Below, in pieces: positions 1-13,202 of a DNA stretch of 64,000 nucleotides (position 1 is its first letter; every line of letters starts with the position of its first letter). Made by a program: the position numbers and the translations under genes. The stretch is taken from contig DF236985.1 of the NCBI GenBank assembly GCA_000708835.1, forward strand, positions 210,249 through 274,248. The letters run 5' to 3'. Origin of the DNA: Klebsormidium nitens (taxonomy: Eukaryota; Streptophyta; Klebsormidiophyceae; Klebsormidiales; Klebsormidiaceae). The notes below the pieces were generated by a model that worked only from the letters and a program-made list of their open reading frames with translations, made no database searches and had not been told where the DNA came from.

Positions 1-917
1 ACATTCGACTTGGAAACATCGGGCGCAGCACGGCAGCGTGACAGTTGAGCAGCTGTCCCAAGTTCGTCGATAAATGCATTCGGTGCTTCGATTCGAAGAG
101 AGCTTGTATTTTACTTCTACGCAAATGGGCCTGCTTCACGTTCAACGGTCAAAGTCATGGTACACGCCAATGGGATTCAATAACGCAGGTCCATGTTCGA
201 GAATCAGAACGTCTTGTCCTTTTAACAACAGATGGTTCAGCATTGCCTTGGTACGAACAGAGGGCACCAAATTCTCTCTACTCGTGACTTCCTTGTCATG
301 ATAGTTTTCTGAATCATTTCGATTCAAAGTAGGCAGCGCATGGCGTGGGATGAAAGCATGCGACTGCCTAACTCTATGCAGGCCCTAAAATGCTTACTAT
401 GCAGGCCCTTATATGCTTACAATCTGTACAGGATAAAGATGTTCCTTCACATCCAACTTATTCTCCCTCAAAAGTAATATAGAATTCAGTCCGTCACTAC
501 TTTGCCAGCCGTGTCTATACTGATATACAAACTTTTGTCGTAGTGCATTGGATTGTACGCTCCTATGGAGAGTGCAATTTGGTCTCATAGATCGGAAGAG
601 CATCGTGCAGTAGCCTTGAGTTGAGCGTGCGTTCGGTTGGGCTCATGAAGATTCCGTCCTTAGCGTGCTGCTCGGCGGTATCCCTGTGGGCGACAAGACG
701 GTGTTAGAAGCTTTGCCTTCAGATCTCCCTTTGTTCTACACCTCGGTTGCATTTGGCAATTCTTGAAGCCAAGAAGTTTCGCAAATGAAGTTATCCTAAA
801 GGATAAAAGAATCATTGAACGCGCACGTGGAGGACTTCGGAGAGAATGTCTGTGGCCAAAGCCATCGATTTCGGAACGGCGTTTTTCTCAAACAGTCCAG
901 CCCAAACCCTTTCGCAC
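1..917. other. Region downstream of the coiled-coil gene; no gene recognised
   Basis: Only short overlapping open frames are present on both strands and none resembles a protein family. It may hold the 3' untranslated region of the minus-strand coiled-coil gene, or further 3' exons of that gene if the proposed terminal exon is wrong. Confidence 0.4.
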
Positions 918-3900
918 TCAAACCGACCTGAGGCATAAGTTCCTACGTGTCGTTCCAAGGCCCCAGCGAGGTAGAACGCTCCGCAGCGATGTTGTAATCT
1001 CTTCACTCTGACCGCATTTCTATGTTCTCAAAAGCATACCTGATCTGGCGCTCCAGCTCTAGCCTGTACTGCAGGCTCTTCTCCCTCTTCTTGATCCTGT
1101 TGAGCGCCTGCTCTGCCAAGACCTGTGCGGCTTCAGCGGTAGCCTGCTCTTGGAACCTCCGGTTCTCGTTGGCCTCCCTGTCGATGCGATCCTGCAGAGG
1201 AACACGTGGGCAACACTCTTTAGGCTCATGCTCACCCGCTCCGTCTGTATTCTCCGACGGAACCGAACCGCCGATGCAATAAAGTGGCGCGTCTTCCGTT
1301 CGATAGAGACTGGATCAAGCATTAAAACTACTATGTGAACAGCAATCAAGCAACTTTTCTCAGCTTCTTTTTGCCAAGTTACAATCTGGGTCCACTTCAG
1401 GAAAACTTGCGGACCTCGTGGGTACACCATGCGGTCGCTTGTCACAAAGACAGTTGTTGTCAGAAGTTGCAGATTAGCGCTTCTAGAAAACCTTCCGGAG
1501 TGCGCCGTTTCAGAAAGCCTCATCAGAATCGACGTCGAGGGCAAATAAATACCCGGAGCTCTTCTTTCTGTTGCTGGAGAGTCGCCAGGATTCTCGTATT
1601 GTCATTCTGGCGCCTGCGCCGGTTCGCCGCCTCCTTCTCGCGCTCCATCTGCTCGCGGCGTCGCTCGTGCTCAGCAATCTGGTCGTCCAGCTGCACAAAC
1701 AAAGAGAAGGGAGCCAGTCAGCCTTTTACCCCATATGGCTCTTTGCTCTTGATATTCCACAGCAAGAGGAAATGCAGACAGGTCCATCAAAGAGCACCTT
1801 AAAGAGACTCCTTCAAGCCCCCTAAGAGATTGTCGTACAGTGAGCAGAATTCAAGTACAGCAGACAGCCTGGCAAGACCTCGAATATACCTGCTTCATCT
1901 TCTCGTCGTTCTGCTTCTGCGTCAGTTCCCCAATGCGCATGCGCTTCATGATCATATTTTGTTGCTCTTTCAACCTTTGCTGACGCGCTCGGTCCTGCGA
2001 TCACAAGAAACGGGGGCAAACACGTTTTCCCTTCACCTTTTCGTAGTCGGTGGTTAGATGTCTCTGTTTTGAACGCTATGAGAAGCAGGTAAAGAAGAAT
2101 AAGAGCTATAAAAAATGATGTCAACTCCACAGAATCTGGTGTCAACTCCACAAAATTTTGAGTCAGATATTACTTTGTACGCAAGTATCTGTAGATTATC
2201 CCAACCTGCGCTTCAAGAAGTGCGTTGTAATCCTCCATGAGCTTCTTGTCCTTCTCCCCCTCAATCAGCTTCTGACGGCGCGCCTCAGCGCGCTGTGCCT
2301 CGTTCTCCAACTGTGTTTGCTGCAGCTGGTGCCGCTGCGCCTCCTTCCTTGTAGAGTCACGCAGCCTCTCCTCCTGTGCAGATTACAGCACTGTATCAGG
2401 ATCGTGTTTCAAAGGTTCCTTTGCGTGCCATGCAGCTTGTCTTCTTTTAAGGTAGGACCGTACCCTGTCTCAGAGATATACCGTCTTGAAATGAACAGAT
2501 GAAAAACTCGACAGCTTCTCACAAGCACTCTGACCTCCACGCATCTCAGCAATTCAAAGCCTGCAAAAGCCGACGGCGTCGACTGAAGAATTTGCAAATC
2601 CTTCGTACGGATAGAAAAACCTATGAAACCCCCTAAGACTAGGTTTGGTGGCAAGCAGGACAGTCCCGGCGTTTCGAAGCGGCGGTGATGGATGTAGGGT
2701 TCTTACTTCGAGTGCTTGTTGTATTCTTCTAATCTCCTCTTGCTCCTCGTATCTATGCTGTTCCACCTCTGCTTGTCTCTGGGCCTGCATATCATTCCAA
2801 CTGCACACTTCAGGAGAAAGATAATCTAAAGCAACAGACTAAGAATCAAATTGATGTAGGGAAGAGCCTGGTTTTGAGAGGCACCTATGAACGACCCGGG
2901 TCACACAAAATATCATACTTGAGATGGATGGCGAGTAGCTCAGTACTAAAGTGGAAGTGACGTGGATATCACAAAGTGAACTGGCTTACCTTGGTGATTG
3001 CCAGGTGAGTGTCTCGATCCAACTTCTCAAGCTCTGCTTTTCTCCTCCGATCGATCTGCACTATGTTTGGAGGGCATGAGGCAACACCACAGGAGATCTA
3101 ACTGCACTGTCGAGTCGAATCAGAGGAACACGTTTGTGACCTGATTTCACAGAAAAAAATCCAATATGATTCTGTCTTTTGAAGCAAAGCTTCGGAAATA
3201 TTATCGAGTGTCCATTGCTATGGAAAGACCGTGGACAGCAGAGGAAATGTTTCCAATGTAAAGAGGCCGTGGAAGAGAAACTGAGAGAAGAACTCACTTC
3301 TTTCTGTTTCTCGACCTCCTTATGCTGCTGTAACTCCTGAGCGATACGCTGCGCTTCCCGTCCGCGCTCTCGAATAATTTCCTGCCGCTTCTCCTCCAGC
3401 TCTCGCCTCTGAGGAGAATGAGAAACATCAGAAGATGTTTTTGTGGTGCCAACATCGTGTCTGCAATTGGAAGTATCCTCAAGGCTTTCCGAAAGGCAAT
3501 GGCTGCCACGAAGGGAGCAGCTTGGCAAATGGCACGAGACACAACTAGTAAAACCTGAAAACAATCCATGCTTTTGACGTACGAACTTCAAGAGGCCGAA
3601 AGCTCCAGGCTGAGAAGTCGCACCTGTTCATCAAGGATTGCCCTTTGCTTGTCAGTTGCCGTCTTATGCTTCTCAGCCAAGGCTTTCTTGTGCTGTGCAA
3701 ACACCTCTTGGTCGTACGCCGAAAGTGCTGCCCACTCGCTGAGCGCTTTGCTCGTACGGTTGATCACCTGGACCGTGCGTCGGCTTGGCAGTCCGCTTGC
3801 TGAAAATGAAATAGGAGGTGATAAGCACACGAGGTTGAGTGGCCATGTTGGGGAAGCAGCTAGTGACCGTGAAACAGCTGACCAAACCCCTTACCTCGCG

Positions 3901-5245
3901 GCATGCTTGGATGCGATGTGAAAGCAAGAGCTTCAAAAGCACGTAATTTACCAGAATGGTATTGGCTAAAAACATTCTCCTTGCTGTTGAAACCTGCGAC
4001 TTAGGCAGCATGACAGAAGGAATTTAAAATCTAACTCAATCCTTTTAAGATCCTTATGCCAGCAATAACGAAAAGCTAGCACATATGGAGGCAGCTTTGG
4101 CCCAGCAGACCTGGGGAAAGCTTTCATCACAGTGGTTCTTAAGGCTCGCTGTCGAACGCCTTTAACCAGGTGAAGCTGATCCTAAGATTGAAAAGCTTCG
4201 TGGTAGTCTACATCTGCAAAAGTCGAAGGAAGAAATGAAGCTCTCCGTGACTCCATGCTCACGTTCGAGGATGTCGAGCACGTGCTCGTTCTCCAGCTTG
4301 TGCAGAGTGCTCAGATCCAACGCCAGTGTTGCCTTGGATGGCATCTTTGCGGTGTTTCCAATCTTCCTTGACTCCTGTCCCCACTTAGAGCTGGATTGGT
4401 TTGCGAAGGCTTGCGAAGTAAGTGCGGACTCTGTATGCCTCTCGGTTGGACCCATGTTTTCATCAGTTAAGGCTTCTACGCTTCTTGAGACAAACGTATT
4501 GCTCTTTGATGATCTTCTTCGAGATTTCACCACTTTCCATTCTCCAACCCCTGAATCTGACTGAGGTGAAATGGCGTCGACAGGGGATTTTGGTGACGCT
4601 TCGACCCGGGAACCATGGCTGCTCAGCATGAGAGATCTGAATTTCGCTTCTGACTGGTTTGTATTATACACCTGCACAAAGTAGCAAGATAATTGTAAGA
4701 CCTACTCCAAATTTGTTTGTAACATCTTAGAAAGCTGACAGCTTTTGTTTTAGACGATAAGTATGTATCAGCATGGCAATCAGTCGTCTCTTTGAGTACA
4801 AATTTGACAAGGAGAGGACGAAGGCAGAAGCGAATGACGAAAGCAGAAGGAAGGGAAGTACATGCATAAACGTAAGCTTTTGGCTAAACGCTTGATTGTT
4901 TACAAGCTCTCATTTCTGTGGAATTTTCTGTACCTGGACAATAATAGGGGCTTTACGAGGTTTACCAACTCAGAACAGCGTCCATTCTGCACTACATTGG
5001 ATATCCCGACATCAGCATGGACTTCGCTTTTACCAACACCACGATTTGTACAGGCTCGACAAGCTCGTGGTAATCTTCGTCCTTGCTAAGGCAAGGGAAA
5101 TTCACGAAACACTCGCCTTGTTTGGTAATGCATCTTTCTCAAGTTCCTTCTGGAGGATCTTTTGCAATCGCTCCCTTCTGCGTATCTCATCCGCACCATT
5201 ACGAGTGCCAGCCATTATGCCGTTTCCCCTTGCCTGCTCAGCCAT
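918..5245 (-). CDS. Coiled-coil protein, trichohyalin/TPH-like, probably ciliary
   Basis: Spliced gene of 11 exons: 5245-5117, 4671-4263, 3799-3624, 3408-3298, 3055-2990, 2784-2707, 2373-2206, 1994-1890, 1690-1553, 1191-1040, 927-918; all junctions are in phase, giving about 513 residues. The first ~180 residues are Ser/Lys-rich and probably disordered. From there to the end it is almost unbroken charged heptad coiled coil rich in E, R, Q and K (for example KLMEDYNALLEAQDRARQQR), resembling the trichohyalin-plectin-homology proteins of ciliary axonemes (CFAP45/CFAP53/MNS1 style). I cannot assign an ortholog. The start at 5245 (MAEQARGNG) depends on a GC-AG first intron; otherwise Met at 4629 is the next candidate. 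The last 10-nt exon, adding S-V-stop, is the least certain; the gene could instead continue left. The tubulin acetyltransferase at 14386 agrees with a flagellar setting. Confidence 0.62.
4672..5116 (-). other. Probable GC-AG intron 1 of the coiled-coil gene
   Basis: The donor reads AAG|GCGAGT and the acceptor TTTGTGCAG|GTG. Joining them keeps phase 0 and links residues ALPNK to VYNTNQ. A canonical alternative two codons further (AGT|GTTTCG) is also in phase but matches the donor consensus poorly. Confidence 0.5.
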
Positions 5246-6914
5246 CACCTGGCCTGTAATCTTCTTTCCTTCTGCACTTAAAATCTCAGCGCGTTACGCC
5301 TTGGACGCAATGCTTCGTCCTTTAGACATTGCTTTATATTTCTCGTATTTAGCCACGTCTATGCTGCGGGCCTACGCCTTCTCTTTCAATGTCACTGCCC
5401 TTTCGATCGCCCCTCTTCAGAATTTGTATCTTCTTGGGACATTGCTGGCGCCACAGGGTCAGTACCTAAGGACTGCAACTGCCACAACCTCTCCTCGAAC
5501 CCTCCTCTCTCCTTATCCTCGTAAAATTGCCTAAACGTCACCAGCATCAACTTTGACCAATGCTGTCCTTTGCAATGCAACAACGACTGGTTTCTGACCG
5601 GGCTAACCTGGCAAAATTAGCTTCAATCTCTTAGCCGGCGGGCTTTGAAAGGCAGGGGATCCAGATTGAGGCAGTGTCACTCTACGATCACAGCAAAATT
5701 ACAACGCCTGAGGGCCAATTGGCGGTCTTAGTTACACGAGTAGGATCAGTATCCGGTCAACTTCGGTCATGATTCAGTGGCTTTGAAGGCCTTTTGACGG
5801 CCAGCTCCGTTTTGCTCAGTCAAAAGGACATCATCTAAAGTTCATAATCATAGTCCTTTCGCGCCCCTTAACTTACTTCCAAGCCGGTGCTCACTGCTGT
5901 CCATGCAGGTTCTGAAGCCGGATACGTGGCAGAGTTGGCGAGCAGGCCCTGCATGGTAATCTTAGTATTGGCAGGCTTTCTGCAGGCTCTTGAGCAGATC
6001 GCAGCATTAGTCATGTCGAGTCAACAAGTTCAACACCCCTTCAACACAACCCGCCAGCTACAAACACTGGATGCTAATAAGTAAAACTCTAATTTTCGCT
6101 GCTAGGCTGGTCCTTTTCTAAAATCTTACTGCCATCTTACTAAGTGACGTCAGACTCGGGTAATGAATGTTTGGTAGCCCCAGCGCGCCGACGGCGGCTA
6201 GATGATTGCCATAGACTGCTCTGGCTTTCCTGAAATCCAACTACCGCCCTGACTCAAAGTAAGCCAACCGACAAAAAGATTACTGTACCGTCGATGAGAT
6301 TATCGGCGGCAGCATCTGCTTTCAATCCAAAGTCCCAGAAGGAGTCGATGCCAATTGGAGTTCGAAGGCCGTCCGATAAACGAACCCAATCAGTTTTCAG
6401 TGAAACAGATATACGAGATCTGAAAGGTGCTTTCCTATTGCTCCGCCCACGTCAGCTCGCATGAATGAGGGCACTCGCCCCCGGTACATCGCAAATTTCC
6501 AGCTCGGGCTATAACAATGGCTTTGAGAACTCTGCTGAAATGCCCGGGCGAGCGCTGCCTCGGGCACTCGCACTAGGTAGGTACGGTAGGTACTCACGAC
6601 CAGTGTGCACTCACTGTCAGCACTGCAGTGTGCACGAGTCAGCACTGCAGACTCATCGACTCAGGAGTCAGAGGTACTCCAGAGTCCAATGCACTGCACT
6701 GTGCAGAGCACCTGCCGCGCTGCATTGTCCAGCGCAACTTCGCAGAGTTCATGAAGGTGGGCAGAATTCCGTGACGGTGCATTCAATCTCTCCCACATTG
6801 CACTTTGTTCCTCGTTTTCCTGCTGCCACTGCCAGCTTCGCTCTTCTTCACAGCAGGTCAGGCGCCCGCACTATCTTCTGTACCTCATCAATCAGCCCGA
6901 ATACTCGAGTCGAG
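5246..6914. other. Divergent intergenic region between the coiled-coil gene and psaN
   Basis: Both flanking genes start here and are transcribed outward, so it should hold two promoters and 5' leaders. Minus-strand frames at 5392-5583 are short, interrupted by stops and unlike known proteins; I treat them as leader or chance sequence. Short direct repeats near 6600-6650 lie about 265 bp upstream of the psaN start codon. No TATA box stands out. Confidence 0.5.
6601..6650 (+). promoter_or_regulatory. Short direct repeats upstream of psaN
   Basis: The 13-mer GTCAGCACTGCAG occurs at 6616-6628 and again at 6638-6650. The 10-mer CAGTGTGCAC occurs at 6601-6610 and 6626-6635. The repeats interleave with 22-25 bp spacing just upstream of a nuclear photosynthesis gene. 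A regulatory role is a guess from position only. Confidence 0.3.
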
Positions 6915-8499
6915 ATGGCTTCCTCGTCGCTCTGCGCATCAGCATTCAAGGGTGCTTCCCTGATTGTTGCACCTCAATCGAGGGTTACCAGGAGTCTCCC
7001 GGCTGCAAGCCAGCCGCGGACTATCGTCTGCTCAGCTCAGCAGAGCAGGAGGGACGTGTTGAAGTTCGCGGCAATCTTTGTTGCCTCAGGCGCGCTGACT
7101 GCACAGCAGGCTTTGGCAGAAGGAGCTACCGGTTTGACTGCTAGCCTCTTGGCTAAGAGCGAGACGAACAAGGTAGGTATTAATTCCAAATGAGGGCTTG
7201 CGGGTATATCAATCTCCTGAAGTCATATTGCCACTTTTGTTCAGCTCTCTCTAAGGAGTTTCACTAATCCTTGAATTTAGTGCCAGCGTTTCTGCACAAG
7301 CTAGTCAAGGATGGCCAAATCTGGGATGCCATTGGAATCCACAAAAAGCCACCGGCTAGAACATTGAACTGGAGATTTGACAGAATCGCCTCCACTGTGG
7401 GGGAAGGGGAGAGGCTTTGTTGGAGAGCTTGATGTGCATAGAAGTTGCTTAGTAGCTTAGCCATAGCAAGTTTGTAAGTACGAGTTTGTGGGACAAACGG
7501 TGAACTTAAGGCGTGTGTGGCACCTTTGGGGCAGGTTGTGAATGCACTCTGGAAGGAAGTATGCAAACCAAACCTCCTTTGTGCCCTTAACATCCCGCGA
7601 TTTGGATAGCTTGCAATCCATAAATCTTCAAGTGACTAAGAGAAGATTTCTCCATTCTCAGATGGGTGAAGACTTTGGAAAGAGGTCATTGACAGCCTTT
7701 AGTTCCTCAAACCCTCAGATACTTGATACGACCAGCAATGCCTATGAAGGAAGCCTCCATGCCCCTGAACTTGACAGCAGCTTTCTTTTTGGGACACTGC
7801 AAAGCTGTTCCATCAGTTGAGCAACATGCTAGGTCACAAGGAGCTCTCCTACCTGTAGTTGGCATCAGTGGGGGAAAATAATGGCTTCTTGAAAGTTAAA
7901 ATTCTGTCAGAGCCTTCCGTTATGCAATTTGCTATTAGTGACCAGTTCAACCAGTGTCTGGGTCTTGCATCAATTTCCTTGCCTTCTCATGCAGGCTGCA
8001 AACGATAGGGCTAGACTGAACACAAGCTACGCAAACCAGGGCCGGGCCTACACAGTCCAGAATGGTACCTGCAAGTTCCCAGACAATTTCACGGGTTGCC
8101 AGGATCTCGCCAGGAGACAGGTGAGGACTCCTGAGAGCAAAGTGCGAGTTAAATCGTTTAGATGTTCAATATCGACATGGATTCTTTGAAAGTTGGAGCC
8201 GATTCACCAAAGAGAATCTTATGTAGTCTGTCACAAGCATTGTTAAGGCTTCATTGAGCGATACCTACTCCCACACATCAATACTATCGATCAAATTCTC
8301 AAGAGCCTGTGTCCAGCATCTCTACCTTGTTTGCCATATACCGATGCTAAGAAGCATGAAACAATGCGGCTCAATTCTAAGCCGCCTTCTAAGCCGCCTT
8401 CTTTACCCTGTGCAGGATGTCAAGTTCCTTTCTGCAGACCTCAAGACTGAATGTGCAGGCAAGGAGAAGGGCAAGTGTGCTTCCAACAACCTGTACTGA
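6915..8499 (+). CDS. psaN: Photosystem I reaction centre subunit N (PsaN)
   Basis: Three exons, 6915-7172, 7995-8120 and 8416-8499, join in phase 0 to give 155 residues. PsaN is a small lumenal subunit of photosystem I that helps plastocyanin docking and electron transfer. Residues 1-40 look like a chloroplast transit peptide. A twin-arginine signal follows (Arg45-Arg46, hydrophobic 51-62) with an ALA cleavage site at 66-68, so the mature chain is about 87 residues. The mature part carries the family signature: TNKAANDRARL, then CKFPDNFTGCQDLA, then the pair of Cys in TECAGKEKGKC. All four conserved cysteines are present. The C-terminus ends in NNLY rather than the aromatic FWKW tail I recall for Arabidopsis. 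Introns are about 820 and 295 bp. The start is the first Met giving a full transit peptide. Confidence 0.96.
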
Positions 8500-9666
8500 G
8501 CTGCTTTGGTCCGGAAACCCGTTGTAAGAGTGTAGCATCATTGTAAAATTGTACAATATTGTTGATCAACAACCAAAGGCTGTTGACAAGCCAAGATTGT
8601 TTCAAGGCAAACTTCTTGCTTTATTGACGTTTTCTTCCGAGTTTTAATGATCTTGCAATGTCGCTTACCAAATCCTAGCCTCAGAAGCTGTACACAAACG
8701 TATGGACGGTGGGACTGAGGACCTTCAATACTGGGAAACCGGGGCTTGAGCAATTTGCAGCGCATGGGCGCTTTTCTGTCAAGCTCGCACGATTCATGAT
8801 TCGGGGTGCTAAGCTGTGACACTCCAATCTACCTTTTAATGATTCTGGTTCGTGAAATCAGTTCCATATTCCGCGTTTTAGTAAGCAACAAAATTCCTTC
8901 CAGAGCGCATATGGCAACGTCTAGATCCGCTTTTCTTTCCAGAAGATGATTCAGTATGCGAGACTGCGCGAACGACCCCGCTTCTGAGAATGTCTCGGCC
9001 CAAGGCCAATTCCATGTGCCAGACTTCTAGCTTTTGTTGTTTACGCATGGATCCGAGTTCAACGCGCACAACGTTTGACGTATGTTCACACCGTCATCAC
9101 CAGTGGCTCGGATCCCGTGACAAACCAGTGAGCAGGTATAACTCGAGGTTGCTCTCACCAAGTAATTCATTAAGGATCAATACCCATATTGTCTACGTAC
9201 GTTGCGTTGCCGCCATGGACTTTATGTAGTCACGACTCTATCCGTCCCTCTAGCTGGACTAGCTTCAGTCTTCAGCGGACGCCCTACGCCGCCATATAAG
9301 GCATGCGTCTTACGAAAGGGTCCACAGAATACATGGTGAGTTGAACATCGCGCATGCCATGCATGGTGGTTGTGTCGAATTGGAGAAGGCTCCATCCGGT
9401 AAGGTTTCATAGTACTAGTCTGCATCTGCAATTGCAGCGGCTTGCAAATTTGCAATCAATACGATCGCTCGACTGTAGCTCTCATGCAGATATGCATGAT
9501 GCTACTCGACCAGGAGGCATAGAATTATGAACGTGATCGTGGTTGATTGGCGAAGTATATACCGTCGTGAACCTCCCGCATAATGCCCACCAGCGCTGCA
9601 AACAAGAAGGGAGATCTATCGGGCTACGTCTGGATCCCCGGGCCCCTCTACATATGTATGCAAGCA
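8500..9666. other. Convergent intergenic region, 3' ends of psaN and a coiled-coil gene
   Basis: No coding region is recognised. TGTAA motifs at about 8523 and 8543 just after the psaN stop may belong to polyadenylation. The part from 9300 to 9500 is rich in CATG and TGCA words and contains several small palindromes. Confidence 0.45.
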
Positions 9667-12600
9667 TTATCTTTGAAAGGCGAAGGTCTGCAGGGACGGT
9701 TTCAAGACCTGACTCTTTGACTGACTCTTGCGTGCAGCACCTCTCGTATCTGAACCAGCGTACTTGGAAGATCGTGTCGACTTGCTAATTAATGTTGAGG
9801 CGTTCTCGGAGGGACTGACGTTAGTTGACTCTGTTCTTTTCGGCGCAAAGTCACGACTCCGGCTTTGGCTAGACCGACCAGCAGTTGCTTCCGTGAGCGC
9901 CGCTCTTAAGGTAGTCTCTTCTGTCCGGCAATTCTGCGCGCACAGGAAGATCAGAAAGCTTAGGAAGTCCAGCCATATCGTGTAACTTGGTAGCTTCATC
10001 GATGGCCACTGATATGGACGGATCAATCTTCCTGCATGAGTGACTCGCTTTGCGCCGTCCCGACTTGCATCACGCCTTAGCTGGTTTCTGGGGCGACCAT
10101 CGTGAGATTGTTCAATTGATTTTTTGCGAAGGGCATCGGTTGTTGGAAAAGGCTGCAAGAGGTTTCAACGACGAAAGAAACTATTAAAACACTTCAAGCT
10201 GGCAAAGGTCATAGGGTAAGAAGGAGCCCTGCCGTTGCAACTGGACGATGAACGCGGTCACTCCAAAAAATAGCGGAGAATGAACCAACCTCTAGCTCCT
10301 GCCTGAGAGCCGCATTCTCGTCCTCCTTCGTCCGCACCAAACCGCTGAGCTTGACAAGGCGTTCCTCCATCATGTCACACACTTCCTGCTGGCTTGCACA
10401 CGCAAGAAGCGACTCGAGCTCGCGTACCCTATTCGTCAAGTACACCTGCAAGCAAGGGCAACGACTCTTAGAGAGGCCCTCGAACAAACTGGGTGCTTGA
10501 TTTTAACCACTTCGTGACCGGCAAGGGTTTAGAGAAGGCGATTTGCCAGACGGAAGTAACTAGAGCGGTTTCGACGTTCTGCAGTAAGCCTCTACGACTT
10601 TCAAATCGCAGCAAGGCGTGCTTCGAAAGTTTCTCGCACCATGATGGGTAGTCCCTTCATGCGTCAAAAGGGCAGACGGCAATCGTCAGATAGTGTTGGT
10701 CAGGTCGAGCTCGAGTCTGCAACACCTTGCTTCGTCTACGATGCAATGGTTCGAAATCATCCAAAGGTTGAAGCGATGGCCAAGCATACGCTACAAGTAA
10801 AGCGAAGATCGAGCCCACCTGCCGCTCTTCCAGCTGACGACAAGTGGCGGTGCACCCGTTCAACTGCTCAATCAAACGAACCCTCTCGCCGTCCCGCACG
10901 CGCAACTTGTCTTCGTATGCTTGCTCCATCTCCTGACGCTTCCTTTCCAGGAGAGCTTCAGCATCTCGCAACCTGTCACCGCAGTCGCACGTAAATCGGT
11001 CAGCAAGGCCGGCAAGAATTCATTTTGCTGTAGTTCATGACGGTCATTCCTCTGCTGCTGGTTCCACCGTCAAATTCAATCTACGTTTCGTGGGTTGCAT
11101 TGCGATAAGCGCTTTGATCAATGGACGGATAATTCCGATAATTCGACGTTATTAATGAGTTCTTGCTTTCTCCTTTCAACGTCGTATGTTTTCTTGACTA
11201 CCTGAATTGCGCAGGGAGCGTTCCTGTTTTGATCATCTCAACATGACAGAGAACTTTACAAGCCCACGAGAGACACCGGACTCAAAGCTGGTCAGTAGTG
11301 AGAAGCACGGAGAACCTCAAGTCGGGCGTTCTCACCGGTTCGCAGCGTCCTGCTCCGCCTTGCTTATCCGAACCGCGAAGTCCGCCTGCAACTCTAGGAC
11401 GGTCGCCTCGTGACCTTTACGCAGGTCGGCAACTTTACGGTGGCAGTTCTCCTCCATCTCCAGCATCCTCTGTCCGTACTCTGCCGTTTGGGTCGCACTG
11501 AACGAGAACCAAACGAGTCGAAGTTAGTCAGGGGGTTCGTCAGACCATTAGAAAATAGGGATGGTACTGCCTGCTTGGGATGCGAAGCGACTAAAGAAGG
11601 GCCGACAGATTTTGGTCCAAGTTGGCGGGTGACTGACCATTTCGCAGAAAGTCGTACGGATGACATGAGACTCTTTGCAACTGTTCCCATTCTCTCCGAC
11701 AGCGGCTTGTTGAGATCAGAGTGCCCCTTATTCTATTTTTGAAGTCCAGAGTTTCACAGACTCTAAGAAGGCGGTCCCTTGCTCTTGTTTTGTCTAGGAC
11801 CCTTTCGTTCCTTCCTTCTGTTTTGCAAAGCTCGCCAGCGTCTTATCACGACGTACCCTGCTACAGACCGCAGCTTCGACACTTTGCTTCTGCGCTTACC
11901 ATTCGCTCTGGAGTCGCTTGAGCTCCGCCGTGAGGGCTGCGCACCGGCCACTGAGCTGGTTGACGTCATGCTGGGGCGCGCTCTGAACCGGGGGTTGCGA
12001 GGATCGCCCTTCCTTGGCACTCGAGTACCGCTTCTCATCCAGCAGCTCCTCAACTTGGCCCTCGAGAGCACGCCTCACGGCCTCAGCGGCCGCCAGCTAG
12101 ACAGGAAACAGAATCGGAATTAAAATTGCCTTCGAGCCTGGTCATTATGAATCAGAACAGGGGTTGCAGGTGCTTGCAGATACGGGAACGCTGGCGAAGG
12201 TTCACACACTTGTCTCTGGTAGCCGAATCTCAGTCGGTTTGGTGTTAAAATTTACAGGGGCAGAATCTACGATCTTTCACTTGGTTCTTTCGCAATTATG
12301 TCTGGTCATATTGTTTCCTCCTCAAGATCGTCAATTCGTCTGAAAATGTTACCCACCAGTGTCGTTACTTCATTCGCGTGTGGGGGGATGCAGTTCGTAG
12401 CTGCTCCTGAGCACATTCTCGAACTGTTTATTGTCGACTCAGTTCTCTCTATCCTGAGAGTTGTGGTCAGCCTAGCACCTAAAAATTGATGTGTGGCTCA
12501 CTCTCTGCTGCAGGCTTTTCTCCCCTGCGATGGTGCTGGCTCGATCCCCCACAGTTGCGAGCTGGTGACGCAAACTGGCAATCAATTTGTCCTTGTCCAG

Positions 12601-13202
12601 TAAGGACTGCTCCAACATGTTCCTGTCTCGACCTTCCGCATCTCGGTTTAGTGCAAGAGTCACCAGAGCTCGTGAAGCTGCACTGCAGTCAGCCTGAAGG
12701 GCTGAGAATCTGCAAGCAAGATCAGTGGGTTAGCAACTCACTTGGACTCGATTTGGAGAGTGGCAAGAATTAGGAAATCAAGATCCAAGAAAATGAGATT
12801 CAGGAAATTTGAAGCTGCATGATCACGCTTCACCGACTAGCTATTCGTGAGCAGCTCTTGAGGATGACTTGTTTGTCTGAGTTGGTCTTCCTTGTCTTCA
12901 AACCGCCGGATGAAATTCATGTTTGACTTTTGAAGCTAAACCCTCTTCATGTCGAAAATTCATCAGAGCTCGAATCACAGACCTAGCGCTTCCCTTCCTT
13001 CCTTCAGTAGTCCATACCAGCAGAGGCAAAATCGTCGCATCAAAGCACCGTTTTTTACCAATGCGTGAACAGAACTTTGGAATGTGCCGGTTGCGCTCGA
13101 GACGACTTACTGCATGCTGATCTCATGCCGCAAGTTGTCCATGCTGAGGTGAAGGTGTCGACTAGCGCTTTTGATGTCCTCGGCCAGCAGCGCGTTTTCC
13201 AT
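9667..13202 (-). CDS. Coiled-coil protein of unknown function
   Basis: Seven exons: 13202-13111, 12709-12502, 12096-11900, 11497-11336, 10972-10819, 10445-10290 and 10152-9667. All phases agree, giving about 484 residues. I do not recognise the family. Residues 1 to ~322 are mostly coiled coil with repeated L/E/R/Q heptads (for example ERKRQEMEQAYEDKLRVRDG). The last exon encodes a basic Ser/Arg/Thr-rich tail of 161 residues. The start Met lies in a strong context (GCCACCATGG). The final exon is the weak point: another frame over 9850-10050 is also open and protein-like, and a later acceptor near 10034 would end the protein after two residues (E-D-stop). The gene is convergent with psaN and divergent from the tubulin acetyltransferase. 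It could be a ciliary or centrosomal rod protein, but nothing in the sequence proves it. Confidence 0.55.

Noticed and set aside
5246-5583. Minus-strand frames next to stop codons, first read as a broken gene or retroposon remnant
   Set aside because: The distal part turned out to be exon 1 of the coiled-coil gene starting at 5245. What remains upstream is short, stop-interrupted and best seen as leader or chance frame.
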